From an uncultured Haemophilus sp. (GTDB lineage Bacteria; Pseudomonadota; Gammaproteobacteria; Enterobacterales; Pasteurellaceae): a stretch of 17,072 nt of DNA. The notes below the pieces were generated by a model. The model worked only from the letters and a program-made list of their open reading frames with translations. It had not been told where the DNA came from and ran no database searches. Of this stretch, positions 1-7,056 are shown piece by piece; positions within the stretch are counted from its first letter, which is position 1, and every line of letters begins with the position of its first letter. The translations under genes were made by a program, and so were the position numbers. The DNA lies in NCBI RefSeq assembly GCF_937976265.1, contig NZ_CALJRX010000235.1, positions 1 to 17,072 on the forward strand, read 5' to 3'.

Positions 1-41
1 CCATTTAATCCTTTCGGTTTTCGTTCCACCTTCTGCCATGA

Positions 42-1202
42 TGGAACACAGGAAATGCACACAAAGCAGCACTTGGTACTCAAGTAAACGTTAAAGGTGC
101 AACAACCAATGAGGATTGGAGCAAGTTTGATGCTGGTAAAAACATTATGACTCAAGTTAACGGTGATACCATTACGGTGGGATTAGCGAAAGACTTGAAC
201 GTCGATAATGTAGATGTTAGCAACAATGTAACTGCTAAAGGCACAATCTCAGCACCAACCATTAAAGCTGGTGATACAACCATCCAAAATGGTGTAGTGA
301 CTAACTTAACACATCATATTGACAACCCAACAACAGTTGTGGATGACAAAGTGTTAAATATCACTGATGAGAAGAAAAAAGAAGCAGCAACAGTTCGTGA
401 TGTATTGAACTCAGGCTGGAACTTACAAGCAAATGGTAAACCGGTTGATGCAGTAACACACGGCAACAACGTGAACTTTGCAAGTGATAAAGGTACTGTG
501 ACAGTTAAAGCGAACTCAGATGGTAAAACATCTGTTGTAAACTTAGATGTTAACGTTGATAACGATACCATCACTGTGAACAATAAAGGCCAATTAGTAG
601 CTAATGGTGCAACCAACTTTAATGTTGCAACTAAAGATGGTGGAAACAAAGTTGCTAAGAAAGGCGGAAGCTCAACAACGAAAATTACTAACGGTAAAAC
701 AATTACTTATACTGCAGGTAAAAATATTGCGATTGAGCAAAATGGTGGCGACATCCTTGTTTCAACAACAGATGATGTAAACCATAACAGCGTAACCACT
801 AAAGACTTAACCACTAATAACTTAACAGTGAAAGAAGGTGGTAATGTTGATATGGGTGGCAACCAAGTTCACAACGTGAAAGCGGGTACAGCAGACACTG
901 ATGCGGTGAACGTTTCACAATTACGTAGTAATGTGACTAACTTGAATAACCGTATTAATAAAGTGGGCAAAGAAGCTCGCGGCGGTATCGCTGGTGCGAA
1001 CGCAGCTGCAGGTTTACCACAAGTTTATATGCCTGGTAAATCAATGGTTGCCGCTTCTGCAGGTACTTTCAAAGGTGAAAGCGCAGTAGCAGTAGGTTAC
1101 TCACGCTCAAGTGACAATGGTAAAGTTATCTTCAAACTTCAAGGTAACGCCAATACTCAAGGCGACGTAGGTGGCTCTGTGGGTGTAGGTTACCAATGGT
1201 AA
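42..1202 (+). CDS. Trimeric autotransporter adhesin (Hia/Hsf/YadA type), C-terminal part only
   Basis: Surface adhesin of the type Vc trimeric autotransporter family; three chains form one outer-membrane barrel that displays the passenger. The open frame runs back from the first internal ATG (147) to codon 42-44, directly after an in-frame TGA (39-41), so about 386 codons are visible and the true N-terminus lies off the window. The passenger contains KFDAGKNI and GLAKDL repeat-type motifs (about 130-195), a Trp-ring-like segment with NSGWNL (408-425), a neck motif GGNQVHNVKAG (855-887) followed by DAVNVSQL, a short coiled coil, and the YadA anchor (about 978-1199). The protein ends in aromatic Trp, as expected for BAM-dependent insertion. 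The host target cannot be read from this fragment. It is followed by its own terminator. Family assignment is secure; whether the gene is intact upstream is unknown. Confidence 0.93.
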   Translation, partial: WNTGNAHKAALGTQVNVKGATTNEDWSKFDAGKNIMTQVNGDTITVGLAKDLNVDNVDVSNNVTAKGTISAPTIKAGDTTIQNGVVTNLTHHIDNPTTVVDDKVLNITDEKKKEAATVRDVLNSGWNLQANGKPVDAVTHGNNVNFASDKGTVTVKANSDGKTSVVNLDVNVDNDTITVNNKGQLVANGATNFNVATKDGGNKVAKKGGSSTTKITNGKTITYTAGKNIAIEQNGGDILVSTTDDVNHNSVTTKDLTTNNLTVKEGGNVDMGGNQVHNVKAGTADTDAVNVSQLRSNVTNLNNRINKVGKEARGGIAGANAAAGLPQVYMPGKSMVAASAGTFKGESAVAVGYSRSSDNGKVIFKLQGNANTQGDVGGSVGVGYQW

Positions 1203-1226
1203 TTTAACTTTCCATTAAAATAGATG

Positions 1227-1252
1227 AAAACCCAGCTTCGGCTGGGTTTTTT
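1227..1252 (+). terminator. Rho-independent terminator of the adhesin gene
   Basis: CCCAGC (1231-1236), a TTCG tetraloop and GCTGGG (1241-1246), flanked by AAAA and TTTT that can extend the stem, followed by a T run to 1252. It lies 24 bases after the adhesin stop and separates that gene from the glycosyltransferase. Confidence 0.93.
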
Positions 1253-1356
1253 ATTTGTACCAAATTAAGGGTGAAATGAGATAGAATGAGAATATGATCT
1301 TCATAAGAAAATATTTTTGAGATTAGTTGAACAAGCTTAAGGATAATGTAACCCAA

Positions 1357-2193
1357 ATGACAACTTCAGAACGAATAAATATTGCTTTTGCGATTGATGC
1401 AAAATATACCCCACATTTAGAAACGTTGATAAAGTCAATTTGTTACTATAATCAGAACGTCAATTTTTATGTCTTGCATAATGATATTCCACAAGAATGG
1501 TTTGAGGGGATTCAATGCAAATTAGAGAAAATAGGAAATAACCTGTTTTCTATCCATATTTCTAACGATATTTTTAAAGATTATAAGACGTTGGAACATA
1601 TTTCTTCGTCAAGTAGTTATTATCGTCTTATGATCCCAAAACTTATTAATCAAGATCGTATCTTGTATTTAGATTCAGATATTATTGTGAATGGGTCATT
1701 ATCTGATTTTTATTATAGCGATCTTAATGGCGCACCTGTTGGTGTTGTGAAGGATTATGGGATGGGGGAACACTTTCCGTTTCCTTATTTAGATGCATCA
1801 GTTTCCAGAAATTATTTTAATAGCGGCGTTCTACTGATTGATTGTGGTAAATGGCGTAATGAAGGTTTAGTCGATACATTATTGCAAACTATTGAAGAGT
1901 ATGGCGATCAAGTTTTATACGGGGATCAGTGTATTTTAAATATCGTTTTACGAGAAAAGGCAAAATATTATAGTTTTACTGAAAATGCTCAGGTGCAATA
2001 TATTGAAAAAATTAAACTAGAGCGTGGCATTATTCAAGTTAATCTCAATATTCCACCTCTTATTATCCATTATGCTGCAAAGCATAAACCTTGGGATAAT
2101 CATAACCCGACATTATTTGAGCGTGAGAAATATTGGTTTTTTCGCCATCTAGATTGGTCTTATCTTATTATGCGACCGAATAAAATTTTATAG
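1357..2193 (+). CDS. Glycosyltransferase family 8 (LgtC/RfaJ-like)
   Basis: Retaining sugar transferase that uses a UDP-sugar, most often glucose or galactose, and is usually cytoplasmic or membrane-associated. With residues numbered from the upstream TTG at 1327, the metal-binding DxD is DSD at 116-118 in YLDSDIIV. NSG at 165-167, YGDQ at 198-201 and HYAAKHKPW at 248-256 are the other GT8 hallmarks. Length (278 aa from ATG 1357) is slightly below the usual 280-300 but the fold appears complete. The start is unclear: TTG 1327 follows an in-frame TAG directly, while ATG 1357 lies 13 bases after AAGGA (1339-1343), a long spacing; the catalytic domain begins after both. Lipooligosaccharide extension is the usual role of this family in Haemophilus; glycosylation of the adjacent adhesin is an alternative. 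No tetranucleotide phase-variation repeat is seen. Acceptor and donor are unassigned. Confidence 0.88.
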   Translation: MTTSERINIAFAIDAKYTPHLETLIKSICYYNQNVNFYVLHNDIPQEWFEGIQCKLEKIGNNLFSIHISNDIFKDYKTLEHISSSSSYYRLMIPKLINQDRILYLDSDIIVNGSLSDFYYSDLNGAPVGVVKDYGMGEHFPFPYLDASVSRNYFNSGVLLIDCGKWRNEGLVDTLLQTIEEYGDQVLYGDQCILNIVLREKAKYYSFTENAQVQYIEKIKLERGIIQVNLNIPPLIIHYAAKHKPWDNHNPTLFEREKYWFFRHLDWSYLIMRPNKIL

Positions 2194-2214
2194 TTTGATC
2201 TTAATTCTAGATAA

Positions 2215-3189
2215 CTAGCGCAATTTCTCAGCAAGGTCGAGGATGAGTTTTGCGAGTATAGGAAGTGGATCGTTATTTATTAGATGTTGATATTTCAATT
2301 CTAACTTTGTAGCGCGTAATGGCTGTTTACGTGCAACTTGTGTATGTTCAGCATCAGATGCACGATATTTATAGGCAATAAGGCGGAGCTCATCAAGAGA
2401 TATATTCATATTATGGGAGAGTAAATCACGTAACTGATTTTCCCAAGCTGAATCACGATATCCCTTTTTCTCCATCACCATCGTGATAGATTTTTCCAAG
2501 ACTTTTTTAATTTGCTGAATTGTTGAGCGAATAGGGTAGTGCCCTAGCCATAAATCATTCGTTTCAATGAATTCTGCATTGAATCGATTAATGAACCAAT
2601 AATAGAATTGTTGGTTATTTGAACCAATAAATACGATACTTTGAACTTCTTTCCCCTCTTTATCTCGTACGGAATGACTACCTATAGTCAATATACAGGT
2701 TTCTGCAATCGCTCGTGGAATAATGACTTTTGGGGTGAGAATTTCTTCTTTCCGTTGATCGGTAAAATGAAAAATAAAATCAGGATCATATTCGGTTGAA
2801 TGCGGTAGATAGCCTCGCCAGGTGTACATGCCTACGCGATTTTGAGGAATAAGAGTAAGAAAAGCGTTCAATTTCTCACGGGAAGGACAATAAATAAATT
2901 CATCTGCATCAAGTGGAAAAATGTAATCAATGTCAGCATCATTATTGAGAATGTGCTGCATCATATGATTTAATATACGTTCAGGGGCAAATTCGAGTTC
3001 ATTGTAATGATAGATATGAATTGGTAGTCCCTCTTGCTTAAGAAGAGTGAGAATTTCACGCGTATTGTCACTGCTATTGTGGTCAATAATATGAAGTTCA
3101 TCTAATAAGGTTAAATTGTGTCTAATAAAAGTTTCAATAACATCACTTTCATTACGAACCATACTTAAGCCAACCAGTTTTTTATTCAT
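2215..3189 (-). CDS. GT2-like glycosyltransferase (Glyco_tranf_2_4 type)
   Basis: GT-A fold glycosyltransferase of the group that opens with the motif hxxVRNESDVI. Seen directly: VRNESDVI at residues 11-18, DHNSSDNT at 36-43 (nucleotide-binding turn) and the metal-binding acidic motif DADE at 94-97. No signal peptide or clear membrane segment is present, so it probably acts in the cytoplasm. Length is 324 aa. The start codon is supported by AAGG eight bases upstream. It is the second gene of a two-gene operon, 33 bases after the larger GT2 gene, and ends 21 bases from the convergent GT8 gene with no good hairpin between them. The sugar and acceptor are unknown; lipooligosaccharide, capsule or protein substrates all remain possible. 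The C-terminal 130 residues are not recognised. Confidence 0.8.
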   Translation of the reverse strand: MNKKLVGLSMVRNESDVIETFIRHNLTLLDELHIIDHNSSDNTREILTLLKQEGLPIHIYHYNELEFAPERILNHMMQHILNNDADIDYIFPLDADEFIYCPSREKLNAFLTLIPQNRVGMYTWRGYLPHSTEYDPDFIFHFTDQRKEEILTPKVIIPRAIAETCILTIGSHSVRDKEGKEVQSIVFIGSNNQQFYYWFINRFNAEFIETNDLWLGHYPIRSTIQQIKKVLEKSITMVMEKKGYRDSAWENQLRDLLSHNMNISLDELRLIAYKYRASDAEHTQVARKQPLRATKLELKYQHLINNDPLPILAKLILDLAEKLR

Positions 3190-3222
3190 CTCTATTTACC
3201 TTGCATTGAACGACTAATATTT

Positions 3223-4350
3223 TTAAAGATGCTCTTTTGCAAATCTCAAGTTTTCTTGGAAACGTTGTTTATCTCTTTCTGGAATAGTTGGATTGGCTAA
3301 TAATTCTAAGCAGAGATCATGGCAAAGTTGATAGTTACCAACCCAATACGCACTAACCGCAAGTTCATCTTTTACCTTCCATTCATAAACAGCGTGATCC
3401 ACAAAGAGAATATCTTTATTTAAAGGAATGCTTACTGCTGCAGTTGCATAAATATAAGCGAGTTTGATTTTATCGTGGAAGCGTAATTGGCGCGCCAAAT
3501 GATAAAGACTTTCCGCACGTTGTGGACGATATTCATAAGCGGCGAGTAAAAGATTTTGCACTTCATCTAATGGAGCATTTAATTCAATTTTTAATAGGGC
3601 AATTTGGAGAAGAGAATAATAAACTTCTTCATACCAGCCCCCTAAATTTGCACGTTTGGCATACCACTCAATAGCCTTTTCAGGCATATTTGCATCACGA
3701 TAAGATTGTGCAGTATAAAACGCATAGCGATCTTTAAGATCTTCATCTTCAGGTGAGTAGAATGCTTTTTCTAACACTTGAGCATCTTGGAAATATTTTT
3801 GTGGATTGTTGCTACGCGCCCCAAAACGCCCACTAATCACATAATAATCACCAAAGATTTTTTGCTCCACAACGGTTTTTTTACGTTGTTCAACAAATTC
3901 ATGCAATACGCCACGCCAATAGAATGAGTCATCATTACGAAACATAAGCGTACGGAAATAAACATTCGCACCCGTTACACTATTTGCCATGCGGAAATAA
4001 TAGCGATCGCTCGTTAGTTCTTCAGGCAATACAAAGTTTCCTTCAAAACGATCATCGGCATCGAAGATTAATACATAATCTGTTTTTCCTTGTGCATGTT
4101 GTAGTGCACAATTTCGGTTATGAGCAAAGTTAACCCATTCATCGTGATGAATTTCGCCTTGAATACCTTTTTCATCAAAGAATTGTTTGATAATGTCTGC
4201 AGTATTGTCGTCTGATCCTGTATCACTAATGACATAATAATCTAATGGAACATGAGCAATAATGTTCTCTAATGTATCTCGGATGATAGCAGATTCATTT
4301 TTGACAATCATATTCAAACAGATTGTTTTTTTATCAGTTCTTTGAGGCAT
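3223..4350 (-). CDS. GT2-family glycosyltransferase with C-terminal TPR-like helical domain
   Basis: The N-terminal GT-A domain carries IVKNES at residues 15-20, SDTGSDDNT at 42-50 and the metal-binding DADD at 97-100, with WRGVLHEFVE at 145-154. From about residue 205 to 375 the chain is predominantly helical with TPR-like spacing (for example YTAQSYRDANMPEKAIEWY at 212-230 and HLARQLRFHDKIKLAYIYA at 284-302). GT2 catalytic domains with TPR tails occur in enzymes that modify peptides, SunS being the best-known example, as well as in poorly studied bacterial surface-glycan enzymes. The acceptor here is therefore open. No signal peptide is seen. It is the promoter-proximal gene of the GT2 pair, with a TATAAT hexamer about 60 bases upstream. 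Catalytic class is well supported; the biological role is not. Confidence 0.8.
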   Translation of the reverse strand: MPQRTDKKTICLNMIVKNESAIIRDTLENIIAHVPLDYYVISDTGSDDNTADIIKQFFDEKGIQGEIHHDEWVNFAHNRNCALQHAQGKTDYVLIFDADDRFEGNFVLPEELTSDRYYFRMANSVTGANVYFRTLMFRNDDSFYWRGVLHEFVEQRKKTVVEQKIFGDYYVISGRFGARSNNPQKYFQDAQVLEKAFYSPEDEDLKDRYAFYTAQSYRDANMPEKAIEWYAKRANLGGWYEEVYYSLLQIALLKIELNAPLDEVQNLLLAAYEYRPQRAESLYHLARQLRFHDKIKLAYIYATAAVSIPLNKDILFVDHAVYEWKVKDELAVSAYWVGNYQLCHDLCLELLANPTIPERDKQRFQENLRFAKEHL

Positions 4351-4409
4351 TTTTCTATCTCTTATGTTTATTATTCATTCAAATTTATTTCTCTTTAGAG
4401 TTGAAGGGC

Positions 4410-4415
4410 ATTATA
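4410..4415 (-). promoter_or_regulatory. Candidate -10 element for the GT2 operon
   Basis: A perfect TATAAT on the minus strand, preceded by a poor -35 region (CAGCAA at 17-base spacing). It faces the two GT2 genes and would give a leader of about 50 bases. Confidence 0.45.
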
Positions 4416-4456
4416 GCGAAAATACATTTTGCTTGCTGAAAATTATGCGAAAAATA

Positions 4457-4465
4457 ACCGCACTT
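4457..4465 (-). repeat. DNA uptake signal sequence (Hin type)
   Basis: Perfect ACCGCACTT core in the intergenic region between the GT2 operon and gor. It is the first uptake signal from the left edge of the window. Confidence 0.9.
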
Positions 4466-4569
4466 TTTCCTCGCATATAGACAATTCCAATTACATCAAT
4501 TTATAGCTTTCTTATTCACTTTTAGGCAAAATAGTAGAAAATTCCAATGAGTAAAAAAGGATAATGAAA

Positions 4570-5940
4570 ATGACTAAACATTATGATTATATTGCGATCG
4601 GTGGCGGTTCTGGCGGGATTGCTTCAATTAACCGTGCGGCAAGCTATGGCAAAAAATGTGCGATTATCGAAGCAAAACATCTCGGTGGTACTTGTGTGAA
4701 CGTAGGTTGTGTACCGAAAAAAGTGATGTTCTATGGCGCACAAATTGCAGAAGCCATTAATCGCTATGCACCCGCTTATGGTTTTGATGTAGAAGTGAAA
4801 AAGTTTGATTACGCGAAATTAGTTGAGAGTCGTCAAGCTTACATCGGTCGTATTCATACCTCTTACAATAATGTGTTAGCGAAAAATAATGTGGACGTTC
4901 TAAATGGTTTTGCACGTTTTAAAGATGCGAAAACCATTGAAGTGAGCTATGCAGATGGTTCAACAGAATTAGTGACTGCCGATCATATCTTAATTGCGAC
5001 GGGTGGTCGCCCAAGTATTCCAGCGGTAAAAGGTGCAGAATACGGGATTGATTCAAATGGTGTATTTGCTTTAAATGAATTACCAAAACGTGTCGCAGTA
5101 GTAGGCGCAGGTTACATTGCCGTTGAATTAGCGGGTGTTTTTAATAGCTTAGGCAGCGAAACCCATTTATTTGTTCGCCAACATGCCCCATTGCGTAATC
5201 AAGATCCATTGATTGTTGAAACCTTAGTTGAAGTGTTAGCACAAGATGGTATCCAATTACATACCAAAGCGTTGCCTGAAGAAGTCGTGAAAAATGCCGA
5301 TGGTTCGCTTACCTTGAAATTACAAGATGGTCGTGAAACCACGGTGGATACGTTAATTTGGGCGATTGGTCGTGAACCGGCAACGGATGTGATTAATCTT
5401 GAAGTAACAGGTGTGAAAACCAATTCACGTGGACAAATTATTGTCGATAAATATCAAAATACAAACGTACCTGGCATTTATGCGGTAGGTGATATTATCG
5501 AAGGTGGTATTGAATTAACACCGGTTGCCGTGGCGGCAGGTCGTCGTTTGTCTGAGCGTTTATTCAATAACAAACCAAATGAGCATTTGGATTACAATCT
5601 TGTACCAACCGTTGTGTTCAGCCATCCGCCAATTGGTACGGTGGGTTTAACTGAACCGCAAGCGATTGAGCAATATGGCGAAGAAAATGTGAAAGTGTAT
5701 AAATCCTCTTTCACGGCAATGTACACCGCTGTCACTGAACATCGTCAACCTTGCCGAATGAAATTAGTTTGTGTTGGCAAAGAAGAAAAAATCGTGGGTT
5801 TACACGGCATTGGTTTTGGTGTGGATGAAATGATCCAAGGTTTTGCTGTAGCAATCAAAATGGGGGCAACTAAAGCAGATTTTGATAATACAGTGGCGAT
5901 TCACCCAACAGGTTCAGAAGAATTTGTGACAATGCGTTAA
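4570..5940 (+). CDS. gor: Glutathione-disulfide reductase
   Basis: Cytosolic FAD-dependent enzyme that reduces glutathione disulfide with NADPH, keeping the thiol pool reduced. The sequence shows the FAD-binding GGGSGG at residues 11-16, the redox-active pair Cys42/Cys47 in GGTCVNVGC, a second Rossmann motif GAGYIAVELAG followed by the arginines (FVRQHAPLR) that select NADPH over NADH, the FAD-contacting AVGD motif and the C-terminal HPTGSEE containing the catalytic His. At 456 aa it is close to the E. coli enzyme (450) and alignable throughout. I start it at ATG 4570 rather than ATG 4564 because the reading MTKHYDYIAIGGG matches E. coli Gor from its first residue and AAGG (4557-4560) is then nine bases upstream instead of three. 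It is transcribed alone and divergent from the GT2 operon. Confidence 0.97.
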   Translation: MTKHYDYIAIGGGSGGIASINRAASYGKKCAIIEAKHLGGTCVNVGCVPKKVMFYGAQIAEAINRYAPAYGFDVEVKKFDYAKLVESRQAYIGRIHTSYNNVLAKNNVDVLNGFARFKDAKTIEVSYADGSTELVTADHILIATGGRPSIPAVKGAEYGIDSNGVFALNELPKRVAVVGAGYIAVELAGVFNSLGSETHLFVRQHAPLRNQDPLIVETLVEVLAQDGIQLHTKALPEEVVKNADGSLTLKLQDGRETTVDTLIWAIGREPATDVINLEVTGVKTNSRGQIIVDKYQNTNVPGIYAVGDIIEGGIELTPVAVAAGRRLSERLFNNKPNEHLDYNLVPTVVFSHPPIGTVGLTEPQAIEQYGEENVKVYKSSFTAMYTAVTEHRQPCRMKLVCVGKEEKIVGLHGIGFGVDEMIQGFAVAIKMGATKADFDNTVAIHPTGSEEFVTMR

Positions 5941-5952
5941 TTGCAGATAAAG

Positions 5953-5996
5953 AAAGTGCGGTCAAAATCTCTGATGTTTTTGACCGCACTTTTATT
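5953..5996. terminator. Bidirectional terminator built from an inverted uptake-signal pair
   Basis: Two perfect uptake signals in inverted orientation (5954-5962 and 5983-5991) extend to a 15-base stem, 5953-5967 with 5978-5992, around a 10-base loop. A-rich and T-rich flanks serve both strands. It lies between the convergent gor and yafJ genes, 12 bases from the gor stop. Paired uptake signals acting as terminators are a known Haemophilus arrangement. Confidence 0.88.
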
Positions 5997-6007
5997 GTGA
6001 TTTGTTA

Positions 6008-6835
6008 TTAGGCTGCTGCGCGATTGCCTAATGTACCATCATCTTCCATTTCTTTAGCCACACCGACGACCTCAGCAATTTTGTCCCCTTCTTTGAAGAA
6101 GACGAAACCACCATGTTCCATTTTGACCCAAGGTTCATCTTTGGTGAGCGGGAAGGTCGTAATGATCGTGACTTTATCGCCATCTTTTGCGTAATCATTA
6201 AAATCGATGACGCCATCATCATCAATGCGATGCGCTTTACCAAAAGGCGCTTTACGCGTTAAGTAATGCAAATTGGTTGAGCAGTGGGCAATCATCCATT
6301 CTCCGTTTGAAAGAATGAAGTTAAAGGTGCCTTTTTGTGAGAGCTCTTTAGTAATGTCTTGAATGGCTTCAAAAATTTCCATTTCAGACGGTTTACGACG
6401 GAAGCGATTTTTCAAATATTCCGCCATATAACAAAATGCCGTTTCTGAATCAGTTGAGCCAATAGGCTGGCAGAAACTTTCAGACATATCCGGTAAGTCT
6501 TTTAAATTACCGTTGTGAGCAAACACCCAGTTTTGTCCCCAAATTTCACGAATAAAGGGATGGGTATTTTCAATGGTTACACCGCCTTGTGTTGCCTTGC
6601 GAATGTGAGCAATCACATTGAGCGATTTAATGTTGTATTGTTTTACACAATCCGCAATCGAGGATTGTGATGCAGCGTGGTTATCGCGAAAGATACGCAC
6701 ACCACGACCTTCAAAAAAAGCGATACCGAAGCCATCTGAATGGCAGTCGGTAAGACCAGCACGACGACGGAAACCTTCAAAAGAAAAGACAATATCCGTC
6801 GGTGTATTACAGTTCATTCCGAGTAATTGGCACAT
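6008..6835 (-). CDS. yafJ: Class II glutamine amidotransferase family protein YafJ
   Basis: Ntn-type glutaminase domain. Processing of Met1 would expose Cys2 (MCQLLGMN) as the N-terminal nucleophile, as in this family. Other family landmarks are HSDGFGI at 32-38, AHIRKAT at 76-82, ENTHPF at 89-94, AHNGNL at 106-111 (oxyanion-site Asn-Gly) and STDSETAF at 127-134. No synthetase domain is fused, and the acceptor of the released ammonia is not known for YafJ. Length is 275 aa against about 255 in E. coli; the excess is mainly a charged C-terminal tail. The start is fixed by the required Met-Cys and by TAGGAA just upstream. Transcribed alone, convergent with gor. Confidence 0.92.
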   Translation of the reverse strand: MCQLLGMNCNTPTDIVFSFEGFRRRAGLTDCHSDGFGIAFFEGRGVRIFRDNHAASQSSIADCVKQYNIKSLNVIAHIRKATQGGVTIENTHPFIREIWGQNWVFAHNGNLKDLPDMSESFCQPIGSTDSETAFCYMAEYLKNRFRRKPSEMEIFEAIQDITKELSQKGTFNFILSNGEWMIAHCSTNLHYLTRKAPFGKAHRIDDDGVIDFNDYAKDGDKVTIITTFPLTKDEPWVKMEHGGFVFFKEGDKIAEVVGVAKEMEDDGTLGNRAAA

Positions 6836-6885
6836 AAATTCCTACAACTTATTTTTATATTTTTATAACCTTATAATGTGTGCTG

Positions 6886-6914
6886 ATTTAACACCATAAT
6901 GCGTTGAAATTCAA
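6886..6914 (-). promoter_or_regulatory. Candidate promoter of yafJ
   Basis: Minus-strand TTGAAT (6909-6914) and TTAAAT (6886-6891) separated by 17 bases, about 50 bases before the yafJ start. Several other AT-rich hexamers lie nearby, so this is one reading. I see nothing else definite between 6836 and 7010. Confidence 0.35.
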
Positions 6915-7010
6915 GATGGATAACAAAGGATTTTTAGAAGAAAATGTTACATAAAATAACCTGAGAATCTTTCTGATCTGAAGGCTAGGGATGAGCACTT
7001 TATTAAGTCA

Positions 7011-7039
7011 ATAAAAAAGGCGTGTTTATCACGCCTTTT
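7011..7039 (-). terminator. Terminator of the yhhQ-MFS operon
   Basis: Ten-base perfect stem AAAAGGCGTG (7015-7024) with CACGCCTTTT (7030-7039) around a TTTAT loop. Read on the minus strand the stem is followed by TTTTTTAT. It lies 17 bases after the MFS stop codon. Confidence 0.92.
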
Positions 7040-7056
7040 GCTATATTTTTTTAAGA

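Noticed and set aside
314..649. Open reading frame of 111 codons on the minus strand inside the adhesin
   Set aside because: It is antisense to clearly coding YadA-family sequence, has no recognisable domain, and is explained by the low stop-codon frequency opposite the Thr/Val/Asn-rich passenger.
1202..1360. Phase-variation repeat tract before the GT8 gene
   Set aside because: Haemophilus glycosyltransferase and receptor genes often carry tetranucleotide repeats, but no tandem repeat is present here or in front of either receptor gene.
2194..2214. Terminator between the convergent GT8 and GT2 genes
   Set aside because: Only a short CTAG..CTAG inverted repeat is visible, too weak and without a T run; left unannotated.
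6618..6899. Plus-strand open frame of 93 codons overlapping the yafJ start
   Set aside because: Antisense to the conserved N-terminus of YafJ, no ribosome binding site and no recognisable protein features.
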